Source of the DNA: a virus
Direction: 5' to 3' (one strand)
Virus record (IMG/VR): IMGVR_UViG_3300009103_000017
Coordinates: 1-64,000 of that record
DNA: 64,000 nucleotides
Below, piece by piece: positions 48,551 to 55,000 of the stretch. The position numbers and the translations under genes were made by a program. Below the pieces are notes generated by a model. The model was not told the DNA's origin. It saw nothing but the letters and a program-made list of their open reading frames with translations, and ran no database searches. Every line of letters begins with the position of its first letter. The first letter of the stretch is position 1.

Positions 48551-48623
48551 GGAGCACTGGCGCAAATGGTAGCGCATCGGACTTTTAATCCGCTGGTTCC
48601 GAGTTCGAGTCTCGGGTGCTCCA
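48551..48623 (+). tRNA. tRNA-Lys (TTT)
   Basis: Acceptor GGAGCAC/GTGCTCC, D-arm GGCGCAAATGGTAGCGC, anticodon loop CTTTTAA in stem TCGGA/TCCG-type, T-arm CGAGTTCGAGTCTCG. CCA not encoded in full. Confidence 0.94.
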
Positions 48624-48639
48624 CAAAAGGATGGTTTTA

Positions 48640-49281
48640 ATGAAAAATAAAATAAACGTGCCAGTTCGTGATGGGGATGATGGATACTATGGGAGAGTTT
48701 TTGAATCTTCCTACGGTGTTGTAGAGAATAACAAGAGTTCCGTTGATTGCCCCTCTCTGGAATTGGAATTAAAGACAAAGAAAAGAAAATCAAATGCGAG
48801 AACGACACTTTTTTGCATGGAGCCTAAGTGGGGGTCTAGTTCGGTAATTCCGAACCTTGCAACGGCTCTAGCTCTGTTTAAGAACAGCACTGGGCGATTG
48901 AATACGTGTATTTCGACCACCGATAGGAACAATCTCAATCTTCAGTTAAAGTTGGTGGGATCACAGTTGTGGCTGAACTACGGAAGTCACGCTATTTGTT
49001 ATTGGAACCTGCCCTCTCTTTTAGAGAGGGCAGAAAGCAAGTTGAAAAATCTGCTGCTGTGTGAACATGACGGCTCCATCGACGAGACCAATAGCTTGGT
49101 GGAATTTAGTTCTTTTGACAAAAGTGGATTTGTTGATCTGTTGGCAAGAGGAAAACTGGTAGTGGAATTTAGACTGAAAGAAAGCGGGACATCGTCCCCT
49201 CGTAACCGTGGTACGGCCTTCCGCATGTTATCTAAATATATCACAGATCTGTATTCGACGTCGAAGGTGTTCAAGAAATGA
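48640..49281 (+). CDS. MvaI/BcnI-like type II restriction endonuclease
   Basis: About 213 residues from ATG 48640 (AAAAGGATGG upstream; starts at 48616 or 48631 are less likely, the first lying inside the tRNA). The N-terminal half has the nuclease core: YYGRVFESSYGVVEN, then DCPSLELELKTKKRK, a D...E-x-K arrangement of the PD-(D/E)XK type. The C-terminus RNRGTAFRMLSKYITDLY resembles the closing motif of the MvaI/BcnI family (CCWGG or CCSGG cutters). It overlaps a DNA methyltransferase by 4 nt, the normal arrangement of an R-M pair. Confidence 0.6.
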   Translation: MKNKINVPVRDGDDGYYGRVFESSYGVVENNKSSVDCPSLELELKTKKRKSNARTTLFCMEPKWGSSSVIPNLATALALFKNSTGRLNTCISTTDRNNLNLQLKLVGSQLWLNYGSHAICYWNLPSLLERAESKLKNLLLCEHDGSIDETNSLVEFSSFDKSGFVDLLARGKLVVEFRLKESGTSSPRNRGTAFRMLSKYITDLYSTSKVFKK

Positions 49282-50057
49282 AAGAAGAATTTGAACTAGG
49301 AACAGTCTATTTGGGAGATTGCAACGAAATACTTCAAAGTCTGGACAAGAACAGTGCTGAGGTCTGCGTAACTTCTCCTCCTTACAATTTGTGCAAGAGA
49401 TATTCAAATTACAAGAACTCAAAAACATCTCAGTCAATGACGGAGAAATATGATAGATGGTACTTCGATGAAATGCCCGAGTGGGAATATCAAGGTTGGC
49501 AGCAGTCTGTTATTCATTCTTTGATCAGGGTTTGTAATAGTAGTATATTTTACAATCACAAGGTGCGATTTGCTTGGCATAACAGGAATATTTTTAGGTC
49601 GGAAAGCAACTTACATCATCCTATGGATTGGTTACACAAATTTCCAATTTGGTGCGAGATCATATGGGATAGATGTGGAATCGGCAATCCTTCTAGGCGA
49701 TATCACACACAGGAGGAGAGAGTATATCAGATTGGGAAGCCAAAGAAGTGGAGCAACGAAATGGGTTTGACTAATATATGGAAAATTCCGCCATCTCGCA
49801 ACGACGGCCATGTATGTACTTTCCCAGCTAAGTTGGTTGAGAACTGCATTCTTCCCACCACATCGACTGGTGACATAATTATTGATCCATTTTTGGGGTC
49901 AGGCACCACAGCCACCGTTGCTGTTACCCATGGTCGCAGATTTATTGGGATTGAAAAAGATCAAAAATATTTTGATTTAGCTTGCAGAAACATCGAAGCC
50001 GCAATTAAAGCTAGTTCATCGCGAGACGTTAATTTTGTAGCCCTAACAGAAACATAA
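49278..50057 (+). CDS. DNA methyltransferase, SPPY type (m4C or m6A)
   Basis: 259 residues, beta-class order: catalytic VTSPPYNLC near residue 35, then target recognition region, then AdoMet motif DPFLGSGTT near residue 200 with FIGIEKDQKYFDLA. SPPY is common in N4-cytosine enzymes, consistent with the MvaI/BcnI-like nuclease upstream (M.MvaI is an m4C enzyme). It protects phage DNA from the partner nuclease or from host enzymes. Confidence 0.85.
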   Translation: MKEEFELGTVYLGDCNEILQSLDKNSAEVCVTSPPYNLCKRYSNYKNSKTSQSMTEKYDRWYFDEMPEWEYQGWQQSVIHSLIRVCNSSIFYNHKVRFAWHNRNIFRSESNLHHPMDWLHKFPIWCEIIWDRCGIGNPSRRYHTQEERVYQIGKPKKWSNEMGLTNIWKIPPSRNDGHVCTFPAKLVENCILPTTSTGDIIIDPFLGSGTTATVAVTHGRRFIGIEKDQKYFDLACRNIEAAIKASSSRDVNFVALTET

Positions 50058-50072
50058 ACCATGAGGAAAGAA

Positions 50073-50303
50073 ATGAGTAATTTTACCAATGCCAGCGCGC
50101 GACGACTGGCACGTCAGCTTTTTGACTTAGAGCAGAAGAAAAGAAAAGATATATTAGATGCGCTAGATTCAGATTTCAGAGCACAGGTGCTGGAAGCAAT
50201 GGCTATATTGAACAGCGATATGCCACTAGAAAAGAGAGACACGGCCCCGATGAGGCCAATCCCACCACTTTATCCTGGTCATCACGACAACGAAGAATAC
50301 TGA
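50073..50303 (+). CDS. Small hypothetical protein
   Basis: About 76 residues; ATG 50073 has GAGGAAAG at proper spacing (50061 lies before it). Helical and charged (RRLARQLFDLEQKKRKDILD, FRAQVLEAMAIL), then a Pro-rich tail. Overlaps the membrane peptide start by 1 nt. Confidence 0.55.
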   Translation: MSNFTNASARRLARQLFDLEQKKRKDILDALDSDFRAQVLEAMAILNSDMPLEKRDTAPMRPIPPLYPGHHDNEEY

Positions 50304-50377
50304 TGCTGGGATTGATTTTTTCAACAATCGGCTGGATCGCGGTGGTTATGTTTATATCATACCTTATAGAGGGATGA
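50303..50377 (+). CDS. 24-residue membrane peptide
   Basis: MLGLIFSTIGWIAVVMFISY then LIEG. One transmembrane helix, coupled by TGATG to the upstream gene. Confidence 0.4.
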   Translation: MLGLIFSTIGWIAVVMFISYLIEG

Positions 50378-50393
50378 GATACCAAGATTTTAC

Positions 50394-50434
50394 ATCAGAT
50401 TTTTCTTGACATAAGCATAAAAATCTGATAATGT
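50394..50434 (+). promoter_or_regulatory. Promoter bracketed by an 11-bp inverted repeat
   Basis: TTGACA (50406-50411), 17 bp, TAATGT (50429-50434). The arms ATCAGATTTTT (50394-50404) and AAAAATCTGAT (50419-50429) flank the -35, suggesting an operator or an overlapping terminator. Leader: ACACAATGAAGAAAGG, nearly identical to that at 52.9 kb. Confidence 0.7.
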
Positions 50435-50465
50435 ATATATACACACAATGAAGAAAGGCATATTT

Positions 50466-50726
50466 ATGTCACCAGAACAAGCACAGGAATTACTCGCCCG
50501 CCTCAACGTACTTGAGGCGGAAAACGCCAATCTCAAGTCAGCACAAAAGAGAAATGGCTTAAAGATGAAGGTTTCGCAAAAGGGGGCTGTCAGCGTTTAT
50601 GGCATGGGACGCTTTCCGGTCACTTTGTATGCAGACCAGTGGAAGCGCATCGACGACGAGCTAATTCAAACCGGCGATCTTGAAAATTTTATCGAGGATA
50701 ACCGCTCTCAGTTGACTTTCAAGTGA
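50466..50726 (+). CDS. Conserved-looking phage protein
   Basis: About 86 residues from ATG 50466 (AAGAAAGG upstream; the in-frame ATG 50448 lies within the leader repeat). Coiled N-terminus (QAQELLARLNVLEAENANLK) and a domain KVSQKGAVSVYGMGRFPVTL, YADQWKRIDDEL. I associate the SVYG.GRFPVTLY pattern with small phage proteins of unknown function. Confidence 0.62.
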   Translation: MSPEQAQELLARLNVLEAENANLKSAQKRNGLKMKVSQKGAVSVYGMGRFPVTLYADQWKRIDDELIQTGDLENFIEDNRSQLTFK

Positions 50727-50730
50727 TCTT

Positions 50731-50797
50731 CTCGCAGTTGGGCCAGTGCCAGGGGGAACATCATAAACCGGCCCCGTGCCCGTTGCCCAACTGCGAG
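50731..50797 (+). terminator. Long GC-rich hairpin element
   Basis: CTCGCAGTTGGGC (50731-50743) pairs perfectly with GCCCAACTGCGAG (50785-50797); the 41-nt loop can pair further (GTGCC..GGGG with CCCCGTGCC-type arms). Very stable, followed by ATTTAATT rather than a T run, so it could be a processed RNA element as well as a terminator. Confidence 0.75.
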
Positions 50798-50821
50798 ATT
50801 TAATTGATTAATAGGGGAAAA

Positions 50822-51031
50822 ATGTTTAATCAAGATACCGCTGATGATATTTTTGATGATTTTATGACAAATCGCGTTGCACAAGGTGCATTATTTGCTG
50901 ACTTCGTGTCGCTATTAAACATGAAAGCAGCAGAAAACGTAGAAAATACAGAAAAAATGGAACTTCTCACAGAAATTCTCAACGATTTGAAGCTTTTTAC
51001 CAATCCAGCAGCCAACCAACTGGCTCATTAG
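50822..51031 (+). CDS. Small acidic hypothetical protein
   Basis: 69 residues, AGGGGAAA ribosome site. Helical: DTADDIFDDFMTNRVAQGAL, ENTEKMELLTEILNDLKLF. No family recognised. One base before the next start. Confidence 0.58.
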   Translation: MFNQDTADDIFDDFMTNRVAQGALFADFVSLLNMKAAENVENTEKMELLTEILNDLKLFTNPAANQLAH

Positions 51032-51196
51032 ATGATGGTTGGCGACCTGATCCGATGTAACGGCGCGTATGAAACCAATATCGGAGTAGTATTGCATGAT
51101 AATCCCGATGGCGGCACGGTCAAAATCTTTGATCAAGAGAAGTGTATCGCTTTTTGGGTTATTAGAAGTCAATGCAGGGTGATTTCAAAGAAGTGA
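51032..51196 (+). CDS. VGDLI-family small protein
   Basis: 54 residues from ATG 51032 (or 51035): MMVGDLIRCNGAYETNIGVV, VKIFDQEKCIAFWV, ending CRVISKK. The end VISKK and the overlap with a following M-x-GD start repeat the architecture of the array 3 kb upstream. Confidence 0.62.
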   Translation: MMVGDLIRCNGAYETNIGVVLHDNPDGGTVKIFDQEKCIAFWVIRSQCRVISKK

Positions 51197-51423
51197 TCAG
51201 GTCAAAAAAAGAGAAGCCCATGGGAATTATTGAAATTGACTTAACTGGGCCAGAGGGCAACGCCTTTGCCTTGTGTTCTGCCGCTCGAACCATCGGCCGG
51301 GATCTGGGATACTCAGAAAACCGAATTGCTGCAATCTGCAAAGTAATGATGATGGGCGATTACGACGGCTTGATTAAGGTGTTTGATAGAGAATTTGGCC
51401 AAATTGTGACGCTATGGAGGTGA
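51172..51423 (+). CDS. Conserved-looking phage protein (IDLTGPEGNAF)
   Basis: Up to 83 residues; ATG 51220 (MGIIEIDLTGPEGNAF) is the conserved-looking start while ATG 51172 would overlap the upstream gene by 25 nt. Then ALCSAARTIGRDLGYSENRI and a helix ending in VTLWR. I recall the IDLTGPEGNAF opening in small phage proteins but know no function. Confidence 0.58.
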   Translation: MQGDFKEVIRSKKEKPMGIIEIDLTGPEGNAFALCSAARTIGRDLGYSENRIAAICKVMMMGDYDGLIKVFDREFGQIVTLWR

Positions 51424-51424
51424 C

Positions 51425-51556
51425 GTGTTTACATTAATCGAAGCTACAGATCCAGAAGGTTTCAACGCCATCAGTCTTGCCCTAAATGTATTGGCGGACT
51501 TGATTTTTATGGGTGCTTTGTATTGGTCCTGTCGCAACTCACCCGGTGATCGGTGA
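51425..51556 (+). CDS. 43-residue membrane-type peptide
   Basis: From GTG, one base after the upstream stop. EATDPEGFNAISLALNVLAD then LIFMGALYWSC: one hydrophobic helix. The end (RNSPGDR) overlaps the next GDLV-type start by 11 nt. DPEGFNAISLAL echoes the upstream protein's GPEGNAFALCSA, hinting at duplication. Confidence 0.45.
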   Translation: MFTLIEATDPEGFNAISLALNVLADLIFMGALYWSCRNSPGDR

Positions 51557-51743
51557 AATGGTCCTGATTAGATATCAGGGTGAACAACTTTGCGGAATCG
51601 TCTTAGAAAAATTCAAGAGGCATGGCTATGGGAATCACCATGAATTGTGGCTAAAGTGTTTGTGGTGTGACGGGGAGATTGAAAGTATCAGGTACAATCC
51701 AGACCTGCACTTCATCCCGCGAAAAAAAGAACAAAAAGACTAA
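51546..51743 (+). CDS. IGEMV-family small protein
   Basis: 65 residues from GTG 51546: VIGEMVLIRYQGEQLCGIVL, ELWLKCLWCDGEIES, ending FIPRKKEQKD. Barrel pattern of the array family with GEMV for GDLV. Confidence 0.58.
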   Translation: MIGEMVLIRYQGEQLCGIVLEKFKRHGYGNHHELWLKCLWCDGEIESIRYNPDLHFIPRKKEQKD

Positions 51744-51751
51744 AATAGTTC

Positions 51752-51780
51752 TTGACAAATCCTAGAAATTCGGGTAATAT
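51752..51780 (+). promoter_or_regulatory. Promoter of the large structured RNA
   Basis: TTGACA (51752-51757), 17 bp, TAATAT (51775-51780). Predicted start near 51787. No protein gene follows for about 600 nt; the transcript is the structured RNA described next. Confidence 0.75.
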
Positions 51781-51786
51781 ATACAT

Positions 51787-52322
51787 ATAAACAATCGAGA
51801 TGCGCCTTGAGGATTGGCCGTGATAAAGGAATCCTTGTAACTGTGGTTAGCGACCCGTATAGCTTGAAAGTGTAGGGTAAGCGGCGAGAATCCGCGATGG
51901 CCCCAAAAATAGAAAGATTCTTTAAACATAATCAATACTTGAGTGAAGGATTTTAGCGTCCGATCAGCGCGAAGGTTCTTCAGTGTAGAGCAGTAATACC
52001 AAGAGGCATGTTCAAATCGTGTCCACGCAGGAAAAAGTACTGCGTGCCGCGACGCGCACTAGGTAGAAAGGCGTCGTAGGGTCCGGCCTTGGGTTGTGTG
52101 GTGAGTTGTTGTGCACGACAGCAAGCCTTCCACAAGCTCAAGTATTGTTTAGGTTTAATGATTCACCCGTGGGGGACATAGGCCAGATGGTTCTTACCAG
52201 TGGTTGCGTAAGCGAGGGAGTGATTCCCAGGGTAGGCTATGTCCAGTTGTGGAAAGTTGGGAATCCACGACAATTTTGTCAATGCCAATCGCGCGATTTT
52301 TTTCCGTTTCGCGCCAATTTTT
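51787..52322 (+). ncRNA. Candidate ~500-nt structured non-coding RNA
   Basis: No credible protein frame. Strong pairing is visible by eye: ends closed by GATTGGC (51812-51818) with GCCAATC (52284-52290), and GCGC (51802) with GCGC (52291); a 10-bp long-range helix CAATACTTGA (51933-51942) with TCAAGTATTG (52138-52147), extended by TAAAC/GTTTA and GTGAAGG/CCTTCCAC; local hairpins ACCC/GGGT (51853/51875), GCGG/CCGC (51881/51892), CACGCAG/CTGCGTG (52024/52040), CGACGC/GCGTCG (52050/52071), GGACATAG/CTATGTCC (52174/52237) with an inner GGGA/TCCC. A weak stem plus T run (GCGCGA..TCGCGC) ends it. Size, promoter and tRNA-bearing phage setting resemble the GOLLD/ROOL ornate RNAs; identity unproven. 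Confidence 0.7.
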
Positions 52323-52324
52323 TC

Positions 52325-52354
52325 CTTGACCTAGCGGTCAAGACGTGATAAGAT
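52325..52354 (+). promoter_or_regulatory. Promoter with perfect -35 palindrome
   Basis: TTGACC (52326-52331), 17 bp, TAAGAT (52349-52354). The -35 lies in CTTGACC-TAGC-GGTCAAG, a perfect 7-bp inverted repeat. Leader has GAGAAGGG before the ATG at 52386. Confidence 0.72.
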
Positions 52355-52385
52355 ATAGTATATCAACAATCGAGAAGGGCAAAAA

Positions 52386-52559
52386 ATGAGTTTCCTTTAT
52401 CGTAACTGGACAGTCCACAACCTAATTGGGCACCCTTTGAGTGAATTGGTTTTCTGGCTTGTGCGCCCGTTCGTGGGCTTGGCAAAGGCAGAAAGACTAT
52501 CAGGCGAGTTTCACGACTTGACCATCCCTGTGCATGAGCCGGGCACCGGAAGGGGTTAA
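52386..52559 (+). CDS. Small conserved-looking phage protein
   Basis: 57 residues: MSFLYRNWTVHNLIGHPLSE, LVFWLVRPFVG, FHDLTIPVHEPGTGRG. I associate the NWTVHNLIGHP opening and the P-G-T-G-R-G end with a small conserved phage family of unknown role. One hydrophobic stretch may touch the membrane. Confidence 0.68.
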   Translation: MSFLYRNWTVHNLIGHPLSELVFWLVRPFVGLAKAERLSGEFHDLTIPVHEPGTGRG

Positions 52560-52560
52560 A

Positions 52561-52746
52561 ATGCTATTAGAGACGATCAATGGTAGCTATTTTGCGGTCA
52601 CACGCGAATTTATTCGACGTATGACCCGCGCAGAGCTAGAGAGACACCTAGAGGCCCGAGGCTTTGCGGTGTATGACGATGAATCTACGGCTGAGTTGCG
52701 AGCATGTGCATTAGCCGACTACGACAATGAGGACACAACATCATGA
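52561..52746 (+). CDS. Small hypothetical protein
   Basis: 61 residues from ATG 52561 (GGAAGGGG upstream; a GTG at 52534 is less likely). LLETINGSYFAVTREFIRRM, RAELERHLEARGFAVYDDES. A basic helix followed by an alpha/beta end. Overlaps the next ORF by 4 nt. Confidence 0.55.
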   Translation: MLLETINGSYFAVTREFIRRMTRAELERHLEARGFAVYDDESTAELRACALADYDNEDTTS

Positions 52747-52844
52747 TCATGAGCTTGCTTTCGGGCGCACTTGCCACCGCCTTGTTTATTGCTACCCTGA
52801 ACATCGGCGAACCCACCGATAAAGACAGTCAAATTAATTTGTAA
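52743..52844 (+). CDS. 33-residue secreted/membrane peptide
   Basis: MIMSLLSGALATALFIATLN then IGEPTDKDSQINL: an N-terminal hydrophobic helix and a short polar tail. Coupled to the upstream gene. Confidence 0.4.
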   Translation: MIMSLLSGALATALFIATLNIGEPTDKDSQINL

Positions 52845-52861
52845 ATAGGGTCACTTTTTCC

Positions 52862-52890
52862 TTGACTTTAGCTTAAATTTCCGGTAGTAT
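52862..52890 (+). promoter_or_regulatory. Sigma70-type promoter
   Basis: TTGACT (52862-52867), 17 bp, TAGTAT (52885-52890), then ATATATACACACAATGAAGAAAGG, the same leader as at 50.4 kb. Confidence 0.75.
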
Positions 52891-52925
52891 TATATATACA
52901 CACAATGAAGAAAGGGCTTTTTGCC

Positions 52926-53261
52926 ATGACCGAATCGACACGTTGGTATTATCGCTTAGGAAATCAGGACGGACACGAGTTCCTGTGGTCTGGTGCCGTA
53001 ACTGTCAATCAGAAGATCGACAAAGCACAGGCGCGGCGGGTGGTCGCCAAGCATGAGCGGCTCAAACGTCTGCCCGCGCATACTGTCGTTGTCTCTTGCC
53101 GGGAGTTGGCACAGCGCAAGTGGACCGAAGCCAAGATCCGGCAGGCCACGACGGGAAGTGCACAGCCGACACCGGTTGCCGTCGCACCAAAGGCGTTCGA
53201 GGACGTTGGCCCGTCCATGGACGACATTCAGGCAATGCTCAAGAAGCACGGCCTAGCCTAA
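52926..53261 (+). CDS. Hypothetical protein
   Basis: 111 residues from ATG 52926 (AAGAAAGGG upstream; the in-frame ATG at 52905 belongs to the shared leader). RWYYRLGNQDGHEFLWSGAV, then a basic helix (KAQARRVVAKHERLKRLP), an Ala/Pro/Thr linker and a C-terminal helix (MDDIQAMLKKHGLA). The GC-richer codon use differs from the flanking AT-rich genes. Confidence 0.58.
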   Translation: MTESTRWYYRLGNQDGHEFLWSGAVTVNQKIDKAQARRVVAKHERLKRLPAHTVVVSCRELAQRKWTEAKIRQATTGSAQPTPVAVAPKAFEDVGPSMDDIQAMLKKHGLA

Positions 53262-53458
53262 TGGGCTTTTGGTGCACGTCAAAAGGTCAAATAGCGTTGA
53301 CCTATCCCAAAACGTCGTTTCTTGGCTTGTCGACGTTTTGGGGCATGAGTTACAAGCGATATAATCTGGTGTTGAGTGAAGACACGACAACACCATATGG
53401 CATTTTACACTTTGGCCCGTTTGAGTTCTTCATCCGGCCCAGAGCAGTATTTCTTTAG
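53261..53458 (+). CDS. Hypothetical protein
   Basis: 65 residues coupled by TAATG. GFWCTSKGQIALTYPKTSFL, FWGMSYKRYNLVL, LHFGPFEFFIRPRAVFL. Aromatic, beta-like; no known family. Confidence 0.55.
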   Translation: MGFWCTSKGQIALTYPKTSFLGLSTFWGMSYKRYNLVLSEDTTTPYGILHFGPFEFFIRPRAVFL

Positions 53459-53469
53459 GCGAGGACATT

Positions 53470-53679
53470 ATGAATAGTTATAGTAAATTTCCAATCGTTT
53501 CAATCCCATTTGCAGGGGGTTATTATATGTGTGTTGAGGGTTCAGCCCGTCATGACGCATTGAACCGCGCCGCACACGCCTTCAACATGGGCTATAGGGA
53601 CTTGGCCGAAGACCTCAAGCAAGAGGCATTGACCAAGCCAGGCTGTGCATTTGAGGCACGCGAGAACGCTAACCACTAA
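53470..53679 (+). CDS. Hypothetical protein
   Basis: 69 residues: FPIVSIPFAGGYYMCVEGSA, RHDALNRAAHAFNMGYRDLA, EDLKQEAL. An initial beta hairpin and two helices; resembles small DNA-mimic or regulatory proteins only vaguely. Confidence 0.52.
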   Translation: MNSYSKFPIVSIPFAGGYYMCVEGSARHDALNRAAHAFNMGYRDLAEDLKQEALTKPGCAFEARENANH

Positions 53680-53733
53680 CCAAAACATCCCCGAGGGCAC
53701 TAAATTTAATTTGTAAATGAGGTCAAATAGTTC

Positions 53734-53762
53734 TTGACTTCAGGTGTGACTTAGGGTATAAT
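53734..53762 (+). promoter_or_regulatory. Sigma70-type promoter
   Basis: TTGACT (53734-53739), 17 bp, perfect TATAAT (53757-53762). Long leader (about 65 nt) before the ATG at 53835. Confidence 0.78.
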
Positions 53763-53834
53763 ATATATATATTGAGAATCGGAAAAGGTCCGAATCCAAT
53801 ATCACCACACACTGTCTTTGAAAGGACAAACATT

Positions 53835-54104
53835 ATGAAGCGCGTACAAAGCAACATCGTCAACATCGGTTTCACCATCATGAAGGCTCAACAGGACGTT
53901 AAAGACGGACAGGGCCGCACAAAGAAGACCAAAGCACAGGGCATTGAAATCAATCAAGCCGTAGTTAACGGCACATCAGCCGGTTGCACTTTCCGCACTA
54001 TCAACGGTGCACAGAAGTCCGCTGCAATCAATCTGGACACCGAAGCCTTGCAGGACCTCCTGACGGCTGTTACTGAGGTGTTGGCTGTTAACGAGGACAA
54101 CTAA
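53835..54104 (+). CDS. KRVQSNI-family protein, copy 1
   Basis: 89 residues from ATG 53835. MKRVQSNIVNIGFTIMKAQQ, a Lys-rich insert (GQGRTKKTKAQG), EINQAVVNGTSAGCTFRTIN, then a helix (LQDLLTAVTEVLA). A paralogue lies at 55080 without the insert. Each copy has its own promoter. Function unknown. Confidence 0.6.
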   Translation: MKRVQSNIVNIGFTIMKAQQDVKDGQGRTKKTKAQGIEINQAVVNGTSAGCTFRTINGAQKSAAINLDTEALQDLLTAVTEVLAVNEDN

Positions 54105-54108
54105 TATC

Positions 54109-54228
54109 ATGTTCAAGACTCCAGCACGTCAACGATCACGAGACGTTTCATTCATTGCAGGCCGCCGTGCACGACGCATCAAGGGCACCATTAACCGACC
54201 AATCCGACTAAATGAGGATCTAAAGTAG
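54109..54228 (+). CDS. Small basic protein
   Basis: 39 residues: MFKTPARQRSRDVSFIAGRR, ARRIKGTINRPIRLNEDLK. Strongly basic, nucleic-acid-binding potential. Short distance to both neighbours. Confidence 0.45.
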   Translation: MFKTPARQRSRDVSFIAGRRARRIKGTINRPIRLNEDLK

Positions 54229-54231
54229 AAT

Positions 54232-54420
54232 ATGTTCGTACAATCTAAAGTAAACACAGTACATAGGCAAAAGAACGGCGTAGCCATTAGGCAACGTCGA
54301 GGAGAACGCGAGACACTGGTACAGTGGGAAAATGGCGTTCAGCGTTGGGTAGATACTGACGACCTATCCGGCACCATCCGACTCGTCGGCTCAGAAGTCG
54401 AGGAGTATTACAATGAGTAG
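54232..54420 (+). CDS. Small SH3-like protein
   Basis: 62 residues: MFVQSKVNTVHRQKNGVAIR, ETLVQWENGVQRWVDTDDL, ending VEEYYNE. The strand pattern (G-V-A-I, V-Q-W-x-N-G, W-V-x-T-D-D-L) is the same as in the GDLV barrel family although the GDLV start is absent. Confidence 0.55.
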   Translation: MFVQSKVNTVHRQKNGVAIRQRRGERETLVQWENGVQRWVDTDDLSGTIRLVGSEVEEYYNE

Positions 54421-54469
54421 AAGAAAATCAGTTGCACGCGCATGGTCCAAAACAAAAAGAAAAGGTTAA
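54413..54469 (+). CDS. 18-residue basic ORF
   Basis: MSRRKSVARAWSKTKRKG, overlapping upstream by 8 nt. Too short to be sure; could be a real basic peptide or noise. Confidence 0.25.
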   Translation: MSRRKSVARAWSKTKRKG

Positions 54470-54960
54470 GTAATTAACGGTCAGCCCAAAAACACTTCAA
54501 AAGAGTTATTTATTTAACACTGACTCTTTAAAGGGGCGTTAGGAAGCTGACGGCTATAACGCGACTTAGTACATACCACAGCCACACACACGCTGTCAAC
54601 GTTCATTTGTTAACGGTGAACGCGTCAAGGCTTTGACGGGCGCGCATATATCACCGCTCCTCATCCGGCGTTAGTTAATTAACACGGGAACCTTGCAGAT
54701 GTATGGCAAGGTAGGTGGAAGACCTACACCGGTTCCAACGTATGGCGGTGTAGGCAACGAACACATGTGTGTGTGCATGTGTGGTGATAGCCCACAGGTA
54801 GGGAAGTGTAGGTGTTCAGCATGCTTGACTAGTCACCGAGCACGTACCTTCTCCTACCTGTGGGCCGATGTGGGTTTAACACCTACATATGCCAGTTGAT
54901 TTTCACGGGCACGGGACAGCAAAACAGGCCAATTTCTAAGTGCTTAGAATCATTGACCTT
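54470..54960. other. Non-coding region with dense inverted repeats
   Basis: No supported gene in about 490 nt. Perfect or near-perfect arms include GCGTTA/TAACGC with AGC/GCT inside (near 54535-54562), CGTTCA/TGAACG (near 54600-54620), CGTCAA/TTGACG (54623-54638), GCCCACAGGTAGG (54790-54802) with CCTACCTGTGGGC (54853-54865), and TGTAGGTGTT (54807-54816) with AACACCTACA (54878-54887). The last two pairs interleave, so they would form a pseudoknot as RNA or alternative cruciforms as DNA. Origin, packaging site or structured RNA are all possible. Confidence 0.6.
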
Positions 54961-54971
54961 TTACGATTTAA

Positions 54972-55000
54972 TTGTTTTTTTCTCTTTTTTATGAGATAAT
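54972..55000 (+). promoter_or_regulatory. Putative promoter
   Basis: TTGTTT (54972-54977), 17 bp, GATAAT (54995-55000), ATATATACG downstream. Weaker -35 than the others. Drives the gene at 55080 through an 80-nt leader. Confidence 0.5.

Noticed and set aside
48616-48640. Longer start for the restriction endonuclease gene
   Set aside because: It would begin inside the tRNA-Lys T-arm/acceptor; ATG 48640 has the better ribosome site.
51752-52322. tmRNA, RNase P RNA or group I intron as identity of the structured RNA
   Set aside because: No tRNA-like ends, no RNase P core words and no intron core pairing could be recognised.
52094-52348. 84-residue frame inside the structured RNA region
   Set aside because: No ribosome site, unnatural composition, and it runs through the strongest RNA helices; treated as non-coding.
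53053-53458. Alternative plus-strand frames in 53.05-53.46 kb
   Set aside because: They overlap the better-initiated genes at 52926 and 53261 and have Arg/Ser-rich shadow composition.
54693-54899. 68-residue frame in the repeat region
   Set aside because: Cys/Gly/Thr-rich product follows from TGTAGG-type repeats; no start signal and overlaps perfect inverted repeats.
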